Made by a program: the position numbers and the translations under genes. Under the pieces are notes generated by a model that saw nothing but the letters and a program-made list of their open reading frames with translations, was not told the DNA's origin and searched no databases. 64,000 nucleotides of DNA, taken from Sphingomicrobium arenosum (GTDB lineage: Bacteria; Pseudomonadota; Alphaproteobacteria; Sphingomonadales; Sphingomonadaceae). The stretch covers positions 2,453,001-2,517,000 of the forward strand of contig NZ_JANPVN010000001.1 in NCBI RefSeq assembly GCF_026157085.1. Reading direction: 5' to 3'. This document shows, piece after piece, positions 44,600 to 53,104 of the stretch. Position 1 is the first letter of the stretch. Each line of letters starts with the position of its first letter.

Positions 44600-45418
44600 A
44601 TGACCGACCAGCCGATGCTCACCCTCAACGATGATCGCGCGATGCCCCAGCTGGGCTTCGGCACCTACAAGATCGACGAGGAGGATGCGGCCGAGGCGGT
44701 GCGCAGCGCGCTCGAGGTCGGCTACGGGCTCGTCGATACGGCGGCGATCTACGAGAATGAGCGCGGCGTGGGGTCGGGGCTCGAGGGTCGCGGCGACATC
44801 TGGCTGACGACCAAGGTGTGGAACGACGATCAGGGGTATGAGGCGGCGAAGACGGCGTTCGGCCACTGCCTCAACAGGCTGGGCCGCGAGGATGTCGACC
44901 TCGTGTTGATCCACTGGCCCTGTCCCGACAAGGGCAAGTTTCTGGATACGTGGAAGGCGTTTATCGAGCTTCGCGAGGACGGGCGGGCCAAGTCGATCGG
45001 CGTTTCGAACTTCCGCCGCCAGGAGATCGAGGCACTGGTCGAGGAGACGGACTTCGCGCCCTGCGTCAACCAGGTCGAATGCCACCCCGCCTTCCAGCAG
45101 CGCGAATTGCGCGCCTTCCATGACGAGCTCGGCATCGTGACGCAAAGCTGGTCGCCCTTAGGGCGGGCCAAGCATTTCGACGACGAGGTGCTACAGGCGC
45201 TGGCCGAGGAAACCGGGCAGTCGCCCGCCGCGATCGTGCTGCGCTGGCACCTCCAGCATGGGCTGTCGGCGATCCCCAAGGCCTCGGGCCGCGCGCATAT
45301 GGAGGACAATTTTTCGGCGCTGTCGTTCAGCCTGTCGGACGAACAGATGGGGCGGATCGACGGCATGGACCAGGGCGAGGCCGGGCGCATGGGGCCCGAC
45401 CCCGCCGATTTCTGCTAG
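44600..45418 (+). CDS. Aldo/keto reductase
   Basis: The 272-residue NADPH-dependent oxidoreductase has the family TIM barrel. The catalytic tetrad is visible: Asp and Tyr in [18 protein letters not shown] (residues about 40-57), Lys in [14 protein letters not shown] and His in [15 protein letters not shown]. The cofactor-binding end is [18 protein letters not shown]. It resembles DkgA/DkgB-type 2,5-diketogluconate or aldehyde reductases; the true substrate is unknown. AGGGGCAAAGGAG precedes ATG 44600. The stop codon shares CTAG with serA. Confidence 0.93.
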   Translation: MTDQPMLTLNDDRAMPQLGFGTYKIDEEDAAEAVRSALEVGYGLVDTAAIYENERGVGSGLEGRGDIWLTTKVWNDDQGYEAAKTAFGHCLNRLGREDVDLVLIHWPCPDKGKFLDTWKAFIELREDGRAKSIGVSNFRRQEIEALVEETDFAPCVNQVECHPAFQQRELRAFHDELGIVTQSWSPLGRAKHFDDEVLQALAEETGQSPAAIVLRWHLQHGLSAIPKASGRAHMEDNFSALSFSLSDEQMGRIDGMDQGEAGRMGPDPADFC

Positions 45419-47001
45419 TCGAAGCGCAGCGGCACCACCCGCTTGACGTCGGGGATGGCGCGGAGCGCGTCGAGCAGCGGGGCAGTGGGCTCTGAATCGA
45501 TGGCGATGAGCGCCAGCGCCTCGCCGCCGATGTCGCGGCGGCCCAGCGCGAAGGTGGCAATGTTGACGCCCGCATCGCCGAGCGTCGAGCCCAGCGCACC
45601 GATGAAGCCCGGGGCGTCGGCGTTGACGATGTAGAGCATCGGGCCGGCCAGTTCTGCCTCGACCGTCACGCCGAACATGTCGACGAGGCGCGGGTTGGCG
45701 TTGCCGAACAATGTGCCCGCGACCGAGCATTTGGAGCCGTCCTTCAGGGTCGTCTTGACGCGCACAAGCGTATGGAAGTCGCCCTCGTGGCTGTGGCGCA
45801 CCTCGGACACGTCGAGGCCGCGGTCCTTGGCCAGCACGGGGGCGTTGACCATGTTCACGCTCGACGAATAGCTGCCCATCAGCCCGGCGAGCACGGCGCC
45901 CGAAATGGGGGTGATGTTGAGTTCGGCGGCCGCGCCCTCGACCTCGACCGAGATGGCGCAGACATCCTCGCCCAGCACTTGGCCGACGAGGCGTCCGAGG
46001 TTGGTCGCAAGGCCCATGTAGGGACGCACGCGCGGGGCTTCCTCGGCACTGATCGAGGGTGAATTGAGGGCGTTGGTCACGCCGCCAAGGAGGAGGTAGT
46101 CGGCCATCTGTTCGGCGACCTGGATGGCGACATTGACCTGCGCCTCGGTGGTCGAGGCGCCGAGGTGGGGGGTGGCGACGAAGCCCGGCGTGCCGAAGAG
46201 CGGACTGTCCTTGGCGGGCTCTTCCTTGAAGACGTCGAGGGCGGCGCCGGCGATATGGCCGCTTTCCAACAGGTCCTTGAGGGCGGCCTCGTCGATCAGC
46301 CCGCCGCGCGCACAATTGACGATGCGCACGCCCTTCTTCGTCCGCTCGAGCCGCTCGCGCGAGAGGATGTTGCGCGTCTCGTCGGTGAGCGGGGTGTGGA
46401 GCGTGATGAAGTCGGCGCGGGCGAGCAGCGTGTCGAGATCGACCTTCTCGATGCCGAGGTCGAGCGCGCGTTCGGGGGTGAGGAAGGGATCGAAGGCGAC
46501 GACCTTCATCTTGAGGCCCTGCGCTCGGGCAGCGACGATCGAGCCGATATTGCCCGCGCCGATGAGGCCCAGCGTCTTGCCGGTCAGCTCGACCCCCATG
46601 AAGCGCGACTTCTCCCACTTGCCGGCCTGCGTCGAGGCATCGGCCTCGGGGAGTTGGCGGGCGAGCGCGAACATCAGCGCGACGGCATGCTCGGCGGTGG
46701 TGATCGAGTTGCCGAAGGGGGTGTTCATGACGACGATGCCGCGCGCGGTGGCGGCGGGGATATCGACATTGTCCACGCCGATCCCGGCGCGGCCGATGAC
46801 CTTGAGCCTGTCCGCGTGGGCGAGGATGTCGGCATTGGGCTTGGTCGCCGAGCGCACGGCGAGGCCGTCATATTCGCCGATGATGGCTTTCAGCTCATCG
46901 GGCGACAGGCCGGGTTTCTCGTCGACCTCGATGCCGCGTTCGCGAAAAATCTCGGCGGCGCGCGGGTCCATCTTGTCGGCGATGAGGACTTTGACGGTCA
47001 T
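45415..47001 (-). CDS. serA: D-3-phosphoglycerate dehydrogenase
   Basis: SerA oxidises 3-phosphoglycerate to 3-phosphohydroxypyruvate, the first step of serine synthesis. The 528-residue protein is the long form: a D-2-hydroxyacid dehydrogenase part with GRAGIGVDNVDIPAATARGI and the Rossmann motif GLIGAGNIGSIVAARAQGLK, the catalytic HLGASTTEAQ, then an intervening (ASB) domain and a C-terminal ACT domain (MLYIVNADAPGFIGALGSTL), through which serine may inhibit. ATG 47001 gives the family start. It lies 110 bases after serC, with repeat sequences in the gap. Confidence 0.97.
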   Translation of the reverse strand: MTVKVLIADKMDPRAAEIFRERGIEVDEKPGLSPDELKAIIGEYDGLAVRSATKPNADILAHADRLKVIGRAGIGVDNVDIPAATARGIVVMNTPFGNSITTAEHAVALMFALARQLPEADASTQAGKWEKSRFMGVELTGKTLGLIGAGNIGSIVAARAQGLKMKVVAFDPFLTPERALDLGIEKVDLDTLLARADFITLHTPLTDETRNILSRERLERTKKGVRIVNCARGGLIDEAALKDLLESGHIAGAALDVFKEEPAKDSPLFGTPGFVATPHLGASTTEAQVNVAIQVAEQMADYLLLGGVTNALNSPSISAEEAPRVRPYMGLATNLGRLVGQVLGEDVCAISVEVEGAAAELNITPISGAVLAGLMGSYSSSVNMVNAPVLAKDRGLDVSEVRHSHEGDFHTLVRVKTTLKDGSKCSVAGTLFGNANPRLVDMFGVTVEAELAGPMLYIVNADAPGFIGALGSTLGDAGVNIATFALGRRDIGGEALALIAIDSEPTAPLLDALRAIPDVKRVVPLRFD

Positions 47002-47018
47002 ATGGTGATCCTTTTGTT

Positions 47019-47102
47019 CGTCGTCCCAGCGCGGGCTGGGACCCATGTCGTCTCGCCTGCATCAAGTCGCAGGCATGGGCCCCAGCCTTCGCTGGGGCGA
47101 CG
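47019..47102. repeat. Inverted pair of short palindromic repeats between serC and serA
   Basis: Two copies of a short repeat face each other: 47019-47050 (CCCAGCGCGGGCTGGGACCC on this strand) and 47073-47102 (GCATGGGCCCCAGCCTTCGC and onward). Each folds on the inner palindrome CCCAGC...GCTGGG. Between them GCCTGC (47055-47060) pairs with GCAGGC (47069-47074). A third copy lies at 59811-59840. The arrangement resembles REP/BIME elements and may shape the serC-serA message. Confidence 0.65.
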
Positions 47103-47110
47103 CTTTGAGT

Positions 47111-48223
47111 TTAGGCGGTCTGTGCCCACGCCCAGTCGAGCCACGGGCCGAGTTTCTCGATGTCGGCACTGTCGACGGTGGCGCCGCACCAAATGCGAAA
47201 GCCCGGAGGGGCGTCGCGATAGGCGCCGAAGTCGTAGGCGACCTCCTCGTCCTCGATCAGCTTGACCATCGCCTTGGCGCGCGCCGGTTCGGCGTCGAGC
47301 GTGAGGCAGACGCCGGTGCGGCTGCGCAGCGCGGGGTCGGGGCAGAGATGATGGAGCCAGTCGCGCGCCTGCACCAGCGCATCGACCGCGGCGGCATTGG
47401 CCTTGGCGCGCTCGATCATGCCGTCCAAGCCGCCGATGCTGTTGGCCCATTCCATCGAATGGATCGCATCCTCGACGCACAGCATCGAGGGGGTGTTGAT
47501 GGTAGCGCCGGTGAAGATGCCTTCGTTCAATTTGCCGGCCTTGGTCAGGCGAAACAGCTTGGGCAACGGGCGGTCGGGCTTGTAGCTCTCGAGCCGCTCG
47601 ACCGCGCGCGGGCCGAGGATGAGGACGCCATGCGCAGCCTCGCCGCCGAGGACCTTTTGCCAGCTGAAGGTGGCGACATCGATCTTGTCCCACGGCAGGC
47701 GGTGGGCGAAGACCGCGCTGGTGCTGTCGGCGAAGGACAGGCCCTCTCGGTCGTCGGGAATCCAGTCGCCGTTCGGCACGCGCACGCCCGAGGTCGTGCC
47801 GTTCCAGGTGAAGAGCACGTCGGTGGTCCAGTCGACCTCGTCGAGATGGGGCAGGTCGCCATAATCGGCCTCGACCGCGATGGGATCGAGTTTCAATTGC
47901 TCGATCGCGTCCTTGACCCAGTCCTTGCCGAAGCTCTCCCAGCCCATGGCGGTGACGCGGCGCGCCCCGAGCATCGTCCACATCGCCATTTCGAAGGCAC
48001 CGGTGTCGGAGCCGGGCACGATGCCGATTCGGTGCGAATCGGGCAGTTCGAGCAAGTCGCGCATCATCGCGATGCAATGCGCGAGGCGGGCCTTGTTAAC
48101 CGCACCGCGGTGCGATCGGCCGAGGCCGCCCAAGTGCAACTTGTCGGGGCTCCAGCCCGGCGGCTTGGCGCAGGGGCCGGACGAGAAATAAGGGCGCGCG
48201 GGGCGCACGTCAGGCTTGTTCAA
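47111..48223 (-). CDS. serC: Phosphoserine aminotransferase
   Basis: SerC converts 3-phosphohydroxypyruvate and glutamate to phosphoserine, using PLP; it also serves pyridoxine synthesis. The 370-residue protein is of the alphaproteobacterial type: RPARPYFSSGPCAKPPGWSP at the start, GSDTGAFEMAMWTMLGAR, FTWNGTTSGVRVP, and the PLP Lys in VATFSWQKVLGGEAAHG. The start is TTG 48223, with GGGAGGAGAG nine bases before it. serA follows 110 bases later. It faces a divergent M23 peptidase gene across a 376-base region. Confidence 0.95.
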   Translation of the reverse strand: MNKPDVRPARPYFSSGPCAKPPGWSPDKLHLGGLGRSHRGAVNKARLAHCIAMMRDLLELPDSHRIGIVPGSDTGAFEMAMWTMLGARRVTAMGWESFGKDWVKDAIEQLKLDPIAVEADYGDLPHLDEVDWTTDVLFTWNGTTSGVRVPNGDWIPDDREGLSFADSTSAVFAHRLPWDKIDVATFSWQKVLGGEAAHGVLILGPRAVERLESYKPDRPLPKLFRLTKAGKLNEGIFTGATINTPSMLCVEDAIHSMEWANSIGGLDGMIERAKANAAAVDALVQARDWLHHLCPDPALRSRTGVCLTLDAEPARAKAMVKLIEDEEVAYDFGAYRDAPPGFRIWCGATVDSADIEKLGPWLDWAWAQTA

Positions 48224-48355
48224 TCAAACTCTCCTCCCAGAGAGGCGCGCCGCGTTGGGGCGGCGTGTCCCGAGACGGTGTTAAGCCCCTTTGAACCAAG
48301 AAGATAGCCGGGACTTTAGCCCGTTAAAATTTAACAAGAACAACGGATTACTGCG

Positions 48356-48370
48356 TTAAATCTGCGTTAA
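48356..48370. promoter_or_regulatory. CtrA-binding-site consensus (TTAA-N7-TTAA) in the serC / M23 peptidase gap
   Basis: TTAA at 48356-48359 and at 48367-48370 are separated by exactly seven bases, the full recognition sequence of the cell-cycle regulator CtrA. The 48224-48599 gap holds no gene. It is strikingly A/T-rich around 48320-48395, with additional TTAA words at 48324, 48331 and 48375. The site is 230 bases before the peptidase ATG and 133 bases from the serC start, so it could govern either, more likely the peptidase. Confidence 0.6.
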
Positions 48371-48599
48371 AAAGTTAATCTAATGTAATCGGTGCCTCAA
48401 CTCATCGCTTCGTCTCATCGACTCGTCCCCTTATTGGGAACAGGCGCTTGAGTTTCTTAACCAAAGCAGGACAGGGTCACCCTCGACAAAGCGCTGTGAA
48501 CCTTCACGGCGAGAGCGGGAGGGATGGGGCCCTCCATTGTATTGGACGCGATTTTCTCCCGGGGGAGGGGTCGCACGAGTGACTGGAGCGGGCGGTATC

Positions 48600-49505
48600 A
48601 TGGCTTTCATGTCGATGTTGAAGGGCGGGCTTTTTCGAAATCGCGAGATTTTCCTGCGTGACGGTGAAAAGGTCACGCGGTTGAAGGTGTCGGCGATCTC
48701 GCAGATTTTCGCCGTCGCCATGGTTTTCGGCCTGACCAGCTGGTCGGGCTTCGCTACCGCGCAGCTGCTCAACGAACGCGAAGAGGTGATGAGCCTCGAA
48801 CAGGAACTGGCCTTCCATGAGAAGGTCGAGACCCGCCAGCGCGTGCTCGCCGAAATGGCCGGCCGCCTGCTCGATGAACGCTATGCCGCGCAGGTCAAGG
48901 AGCTCGAGAGCCTCGGTGTCGCCGACCGCGTCGACGGCGTCGGCGGTCCGCTCGAAGCCGCCGCCAATGGCGATGAAACTTTCGCCCAGCTGTTCCAGAG
49001 CTGGAAGCGCCTCGACAATCTTCAGGGCAGCGCGATCGCCGTGCCCTCGGCCAAGCCGGTGGAAGCCGCGCGCCTGACCTCGAGCTATGGTACGCGTAAC
49101 GACCCGTTCAAGAAGCGCCGTGCCCGTCACGGCGGCATCGACCTTGCCGGCCCGGTCGGCACGCCGATCCTCGTCACCGCCGACGGCATCGTGAAGCGCG
49201 CCGGTTGGAACTCGGGCGGCTATGGCAACCTCATCGAGGTCGATCATGGCAATGGCATCACCACCCGCTATGCCCACTTGTCGAAGGTTGAGGTTCGCGC
49301 CGGCGAGCGCGTCACCCGCGGCATGCAGATCGGCAAGATGGGCTCGACCGGCCGTTCGACCGGTAGCCACCTCCACTATGAGGTCCGCATCGACGGTCGC
49401 TCGGTCAACCCGATCCCCTTCATGGAATCGACCGATTACCTCGTCGCCATGCGCGATGGTGGTGAGGGCGACATGATGCACGGCGTGGGCGGCGGCGCGC
49501 AGTAA
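48600..49505 (+). CDS. M23-family (LytM) peptidoglycan endopeptidase, membrane-anchored
   Basis: The 301-residue protein has a membrane anchor at about residues 30-55 (SAISQIFAVAMVFGLTSWSG), a coiled-coil stretch near 58-110 (EEVMSLEQELAFHEKVETRQ), and a C-terminal LytM domain. Zinc ligands are His177 and Asp181 (HGGIDLAG) and His259 (SHLHYEV), with catalytic His226 and His257, so the enzyme appears active and would cut peptide cross-links. GGAG lies about ten bases before ATG 48600. Codons are C-ending and unlike neighbours, hinting at high expression. A CtrA box lies upstream and a hairpin terminator follows. Confidence 0.93.
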   Translation: MAFMSMLKGGLFRNREIFLRDGEKVTRLKVSAISQIFAVAMVFGLTSWSGFATAQLLNEREEVMSLEQELAFHEKVETRQRVLAEMAGRLLDERYAAQVKELESLGVADRVDGVGGPLEAAANGDETFAQLFQSWKRLDNLQGSAIAVPSAKPVEAARLTSSYGTRNDPFKKRRARHGGIDLAGPVGTPILVTADGIVKRAGWNSGGYGNLIEVDHGNGITTRYAHLSKVEVRAGERVTRGMQIGKMGSTGRSTGSHLHYEVRIDGRSVNPIPFMESTDYLVAMRDGGEGDMMHGVGGGAQ

Positions 49506-49528
49506 GCGCCTCGCGACCACAGGAATGC

Positions 49529-49563
49529 AAGAAGGGCGGTTGCCGGGGGCAGCCGCCCTTCTT
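49529..49563 (+). terminator. Hairpin terminator after the M23 peptidase gene
   Basis: AAGAAGGGCGGTTGCC (49529-49544) pairs with GGCAGCCGCCCTTCTT (49548-49563) with one mismatch. The T-run is short, but the stem itself ends in CTTCTT. It lies only 12 bases before the next ATG. Confidence 0.7.
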
Positions 49564-49574
49564 ACATCGGGGCC

Positions 49575-49898
49575 ATGGATATTCCGCTTCTCACCAAGAA
49601 CGCCGCCGCGCGCGTGCGTGCGATCGCCGACAAGCAGGGCAAGCCCGCGATGCTGCGCCTCGGCGTCGATGGCGGCGGTTGCGCCGGCTTCACCTATCGG
49701 TTCGAATTGAGCGAGCCCGAGGAGGGCGACGTGACTAGCGAGACCGACGGCGTGACGCTGTTGGTTGACACGGTCAGCCTCGATTTCCTCAAAGGCAGCG
49801 CGGTCGATTATGTCGAGAACCTCGGCGGCGCGAGCTTCCAGGTGACCAACCCGCAGGCGGCCTCTGGCTGCGGCTGCGGCTCGAGCTTCTCGATCTGA
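49575..49898 (+). CDS. IscA/HesB-family iron-sulfur cluster assembly protein
   Basis: The 107-residue protein is an A-type carrier that hands iron-sulfur clusters to apo-enzymes. It opens with PLLTKNAAARVRAIADKQGK and has the three conserved Cys: LGVDGGGCAGFTYRFEL (first Cys, about residue 36) and the C-terminal SGCGCGSSFSI (two Cys). It is most like ErpA/IscA of alphaproteobacteria; the exact subtype is not clear, since no isc or suf genes surround it. Its stop overlaps the xth start (TGATG), so repair nuclease and cluster protein are co-translated. Confidence 0.93.
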   Translation: MDIPLLTKNAAARVRAIADKQGKPAMLRLGVDGGGCAGFTYRFELSEPEEGDVTSETDGVTLLVDTVSLDFLKGSAVDYVENLGGASFQVTNPQAASGCGCGSSFSI

Positions 49899-50677
49899 TG
49901 CCCAGTATCGTCAGCTTCAACATCAACGGCATCCGCGCACGCCTCGAGCGGCTGACCGAATATCTGGCCAAGGAACAGCCCGACATCGTCTGCCTGCAGG
50001 AGCTGAAGTCGGCCGACGACACGCTGCCGAAGGCGGCGTTCGAGGAAGCGGGCTATCCGGGCGTCTGGCACGGCCAGAAGGGGTTCAACGGCGTCGCGAT
50101 CCTCGCGAAGGGGGAGCAGCCCGAGCTCGTGATGAAAGGGCTTCCCGACGACCCCAATCCCGACCAGTCGCGCTATATCGAGGCGCAGGTGAAGGGGGTG
50201 CGGGTCGCCAGCATCTATCTGCCCAACGGCAATCCGATCGGGACCGAGAAATTCAGCTACAAGCTCGACTGGATGGAGAAGCTCAGGCTGCACGCCGCCG
50301 AACTGCTCGCGAGCGAGACGCCGGTGGTGCTGGCGGGCGATTACAACGTCATCCCCGAGGATCGCGACACATTCTCGCGCTCGGCGATGAAGGATGATGC
50401 GCTGTTCCAGCCGGAGAGCCAGCATGCCTTTCGCCGGATCGTCAACCAGGGATGGACCGACGCGCTGCGCAGTTTCCATCCGAACGAGCCCAAGCTCTAC
50501 ACCTTCTGGGACTATCAGCGCGGGGCGTGGCAGCGCGATGCTGGGTTCCGCATCGATCACCTGCTATGCTCGCCCTCGGCGGCCGACCGGCTGACCGGGG
50601 CGGGGGTCCACAAATGGGCGCGCGGCGAGGAAAAGGCGTCGGATCACGCGCCGGTGTGGGCGACGCTGGCGGACTGA
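49898..50677 (+). CDS. xth: Exodeoxyribonuclease III / AP endonuclease
   Basis: The enzyme cuts DNA at abasic sites and trims 3' ends in base-excision repair. The 259-residue protein has all landmarks: SFNINGIRARLERLTEYLAK, IVCLQELKSADD with the catalytic metal-binding Glu, RYIEAQVKGVRVASIYLPNG, VLAGDYNVIPEDRD with Asp and Asn, and the C-terminal RIDHLLCS and KASDHAPVWATL with Asp-His. It belongs to the ExoIII (XthA) branch. It overlaps the iron-sulfur carrier gene and ends four bases before a convergent gene. Confidence 0.96.
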   Translation: MPSIVSFNINGIRARLERLTEYLAKEQPDIVCLQELKSADDTLPKAAFEEAGYPGVWHGQKGFNGVAILAKGEQPELVMKGLPDDPNPDQSRYIEAQVKGVRVASIYLPNGNPIGTEKFSYKLDWMEKLRLHAAELLASETPVVLAGDYNVIPEDRDTFSRSAMKDDALFQPESQHAFRRIVNQGWTDALRSFHPNEPKLYTFWDYQRGAWQRDAGFRIDHLLCSPSAADRLTGAGVHKWARGEEKASDHAPVWATLAD

Positions 50678-50680
50678 CCG

Positions 50681-51817
50681 CTAGAGCGTTTTTTCGTAGA
50701 CGCGATAGGTGTGGTTGGTGCCGGCCCCGGGGAGTTGGGCGATGCTCATCATGCCCTGATTGTCCTCGAGCACCCAGCCGAACTCGCCCCAGTTGATGCC
50801 ATATTTGTCGACGCAGACGCGGCGGGTGAATTCGATCATCATGAAGGCGAGCTGGGTCGCCATGCGGCCCTTCTGGTGCGATTTGCGCACCCCCATGAGC
50901 GGCACGCGCACACGGCTGGTAATGGGGCGGCGCAGGCGCCAGTGCAGCTTGGCCCAGCCGAAGGGCAGCAGCTTGCCATCGAGGTCGGCGATCAGTTCGT
51001 TGATGTCGGGGATGGTCAGCATGAAGGCGACCGCCTCGCCATCGACTTCGGCGATCTTGACGAGATCCTCGACGATGATCGGTTTCAATTTCTTGCCCGC
51101 ATAAGCGATCTCGGCATCGGTCAGCGGGATATAGCCCCAATTGTCCGACCAGGCGTCGTTCAAGATATCGAGGATGATCGCGGCTTCCTCGTCGAATTTC
51201 GACTTGTCGACGTCGCGGATGCGGATGCGCGGGTTCTTCTCACCCAGCTGGATGAGCTTGTCGATTACCGGGATCATGTCGATGCGAATATCGAGCGCGA
51301 AGGTGTGGAGGTCCTTGACCTTGGTATAGCCCGCCGCCTCGACCCAGCCCTCGTAGGCGGGGCGATGATGGCCCATCATGACCATCGGCTTTTCCTCGAA
51401 ACCGTCGATGAGGAGCCCGGGTTCGTCCCAGATCGACAGCGAGAAGGGGCCGACCGCTTGGCCGATGCCCTTGGCGCGGAGCCAGTCCTCGGCGGCGGCG
51501 ATGAGCGCGGCGGCGGCCTCTACGTCCTTGGCCTCGAACAGCCCCCAATGGCCCTGTCCGGGATAGCGTTCGATCCACAAATGATCGATGTGCGCGCTGA
51601 TGCGGCCGACGACCTCCTCGCCGCGACGGGCGAGGAAAAGCTGCAATTCGCCATGACCGAACCAGGGGTTCTGCCGAGGATTCAGCAGGGCCTTCACTTC
51701 GGCTTTCAGCGGCGGCACCCAATAAGGATCATCGGCATAGATCGACCATGGAAGATCGACGAAGGCGTCGAGGTCGGCGCGGCCCTCGACCGGCGTGATG
51801 CGAAGCGCGTTTGACAT
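50681..51817 (-). CDS. GNAT-like acyltransferase, candidate bacterial ceramide synthase (bCerS)
   Basis: The 378-residue cytosolic protein belongs to a family often mislabelled dATP pyrophosphohydrolase. It has no Nudix box. It has a duplicated GNAT-like fold: FVDLPWSIYADDPYWVPPLK and NPRQNPWFGHGELQLFLARR near the start, then QAVGPFSLSIWDEPGLLIDG, and a second half with VAFMLTIPDINELIADLDGK and KGRMATQLAFMMIEFTRRVC. As I recall, the Caulobacter enzyme that N-acylates the sphingoid base belongs to this family. The sphingolipid genes lie 7 kb away in this window, which supports that role. Family membership is likely, the reaction is inferred. Confidence 0.68.
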   Translation of the reverse strand: MSNALRITPVEGRADLDAFVDLPWSIYADDPYWVPPLKAEVKALLNPRQNPWFGHGELQLFLARRGEEVVGRISAHIDHLWIERYPGQGHWGLFEAKDVEAAAALIAAAEDWLRAKGIGQAVGPFSLSIWDEPGLLIDGFEEKPMVMMGHHRPAYEGWVEAAGYTKVKDLHTFALDIRIDMIPVIDKLIQLGEKNPRIRIRDVDKSKFDEEAAIILDILNDAWSDNWGYIPLTDAEIAYAGKKLKPIIVEDLVKIAEVDGEAVAFMLTIPDINELIADLDGKLLPFGWAKLHWRLRRPITSRVRVPLMGVRKSHQKGRMATQLAFMMIEFTRRVCVDKYGINWGEFGWVLEDNQGMMSIAQLPGAGTNHTYRVYEKTL

Positions 51818-51953
51818 GGCGCAAAGCGCTAACCGCGAATGAATGATTTGTCATCCTGGCTTCAGCTTCGTTTTGATAAAAGACCGAAATCCAGGCCGCT
51901 GCCATCAGCTTGCCCTATTTGGCGGTAAAAGGCGCAAGATAGAGACACGCATC

Positions 51954-53081
51954 ATGACCTTCGAGAGCAAGACCATCGCCCCCGCCGAGACGGGCTTCAT
52001 GCTGGCCGGCGCGTCGGCCCGCACGGCTGCGCCCGTGCGCAAGGCGGTGAAGAAAAGCAATGACGACAAGGCGATGCTCAAGGCCGCTGCGCAGCTGACG
52101 CGCGACCTCAACCGTCCCGATGCGCGCATCTTCTGGGCCGACATGCTCGGCTCGGTGCTGCTAGGTTATCTCGGACTGGCCGCGACGATCCTCGTCGGGC
52201 CGATGGCGCTCAAGCTCGTCTTCGGGGCGATGGCGACGCTGGCGCTCTATCGCGCCGGCAGCTTCATCCACGAAATTTCGCACATCAAGCGTGGCGACCT
52301 GCCCTATTTCCGGCTGGCGTGGAACGCGCTGGTCGGGGTACCGCTGTTCGCGCCGTCCTTCATGTACGAGGGTGTCCACAACCAGCATCACGCCAAGACC
52401 AAGTTCGGGACCATCGAGGACCCGGAATATCTGCCGCTTGCCTCGATGAAGCCCTGGAGCCTGCCGCTGTTCATGCTGTTCGGCACGCTGGCGCCGGTGC
52501 TGCTCCTCTTCCGCTTTGCCGTGCTCGCACCGCTGAGCTTCTTCTCGCGCCGCCTGCGCCGCCAGGTCGTCGAGAAATATTCGGGGCTGCAGATCAATCC
52601 CGATTTCCGCCGCGCCTGGCCCGAGGGCGAGTTCGCCAGGCAATTCACCTATCAGGAAGTGGGCAGCGTCATCTGGAGCTGGCTGCTGATCGGTTCGGTG
52701 GCGAGCGGGGTGGTGCCGCTGTCGGCCTTCGTCACCTTCATGGTGGTGGCCTGCGCGCTGATGGGCTTGAACCAGCTGCGCACGCTGGTCGCGCATCTGT
52801 GGGAGAATGACGAGCGCCAGCCGGTGTCGGTGACCGAGCAGTATCTCGACAGTGTCAACGTGCCGCCGCCCAACCTCCTGTCCGCTTTGTGGGCGCCGGT
52901 GGGCCTGCGCTATCACGCGCTGCATCACCTGCTGCCGGGTGTGCCTTACCATAATCTCGGCAAGGCGCATGCGCGGCTGTCGAGCGAACTGGAAGCGGGG
53001 TCGGCCTATCATCGGACGACCGCCACGGGGCTGTGGCCGCTGGTCGCGAACCTCGCGCGTCAGACGCTCAAGAGCCGCTAA
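51954..53081 (+). CDS. Membrane fatty acid desaturase family protein
   Basis: The 375-residue integral membrane di-iron enzyme has the three His boxes: HEISH (106-110), HNQHH (142-146) and, late, HALHH. The first box follows LALYRAGSFI, and the third lies in LRYHALHHLLPGVPYHNLGK. Four hydrophobic helices lie around the boxes (about 60-100 and 235-300). It should insert a double bond or hydroxyl group in an acyl chain. The start is MTFESKTIAP at 51954. It lies divergent from the candidate ceramide synthase gene, so a sphingolipid or ceramide chain is a possible substrate. Confidence 0.9.
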   Translation: MTFESKTIAPAETGFMLAGASARTAAPVRKAVKKSNDDKAMLKAAAQLTRDLNRPDARIFWADMLGSVLLGYLGLAATILVGPMALKLVFGAMATLALYRAGSFIHEISHIKRGDLPYFRLAWNALVGVPLFAPSFMYEGVHNQHHAKTKFGTIEDPEYLPLASMKPWSLPLFMLFGTLAPVLLLFRFAVLAPLSFFSRRLRRQVVEKYSGLQINPDFRRAWPEGEFARQFTYQEVGSVIWSWLLIGSVASGVVPLSAFVTFMVVACALMGLNQLRTLVAHLWENDERQPVSVTEQYLDSVNVPPPNLLSALWAPVGLRYHALHHLLPGVPYHNLGKAHARLSSELEAGSAYHRTTATGLWPLVANLARQTLKSR

Positions 53082-53104
53082 CGGCTGCGCCGACGTGGCG
53101 GCGC

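Noticed and set aside
48224..48599. Riboswitch or attenuator ahead of serC or the peptidase gene
   Set aside because: No conserved glycine, serine or other riboswitch core could be recognised; only A/T-rich promoter-like sequence and the CtrA box are visible.
50681..51817. dATP pyrophosphohydrolase label used for homologues
   Set aside because: No Nudix box (G-x5-E-x7-REUxEExGU) is found anywhere in the protein.
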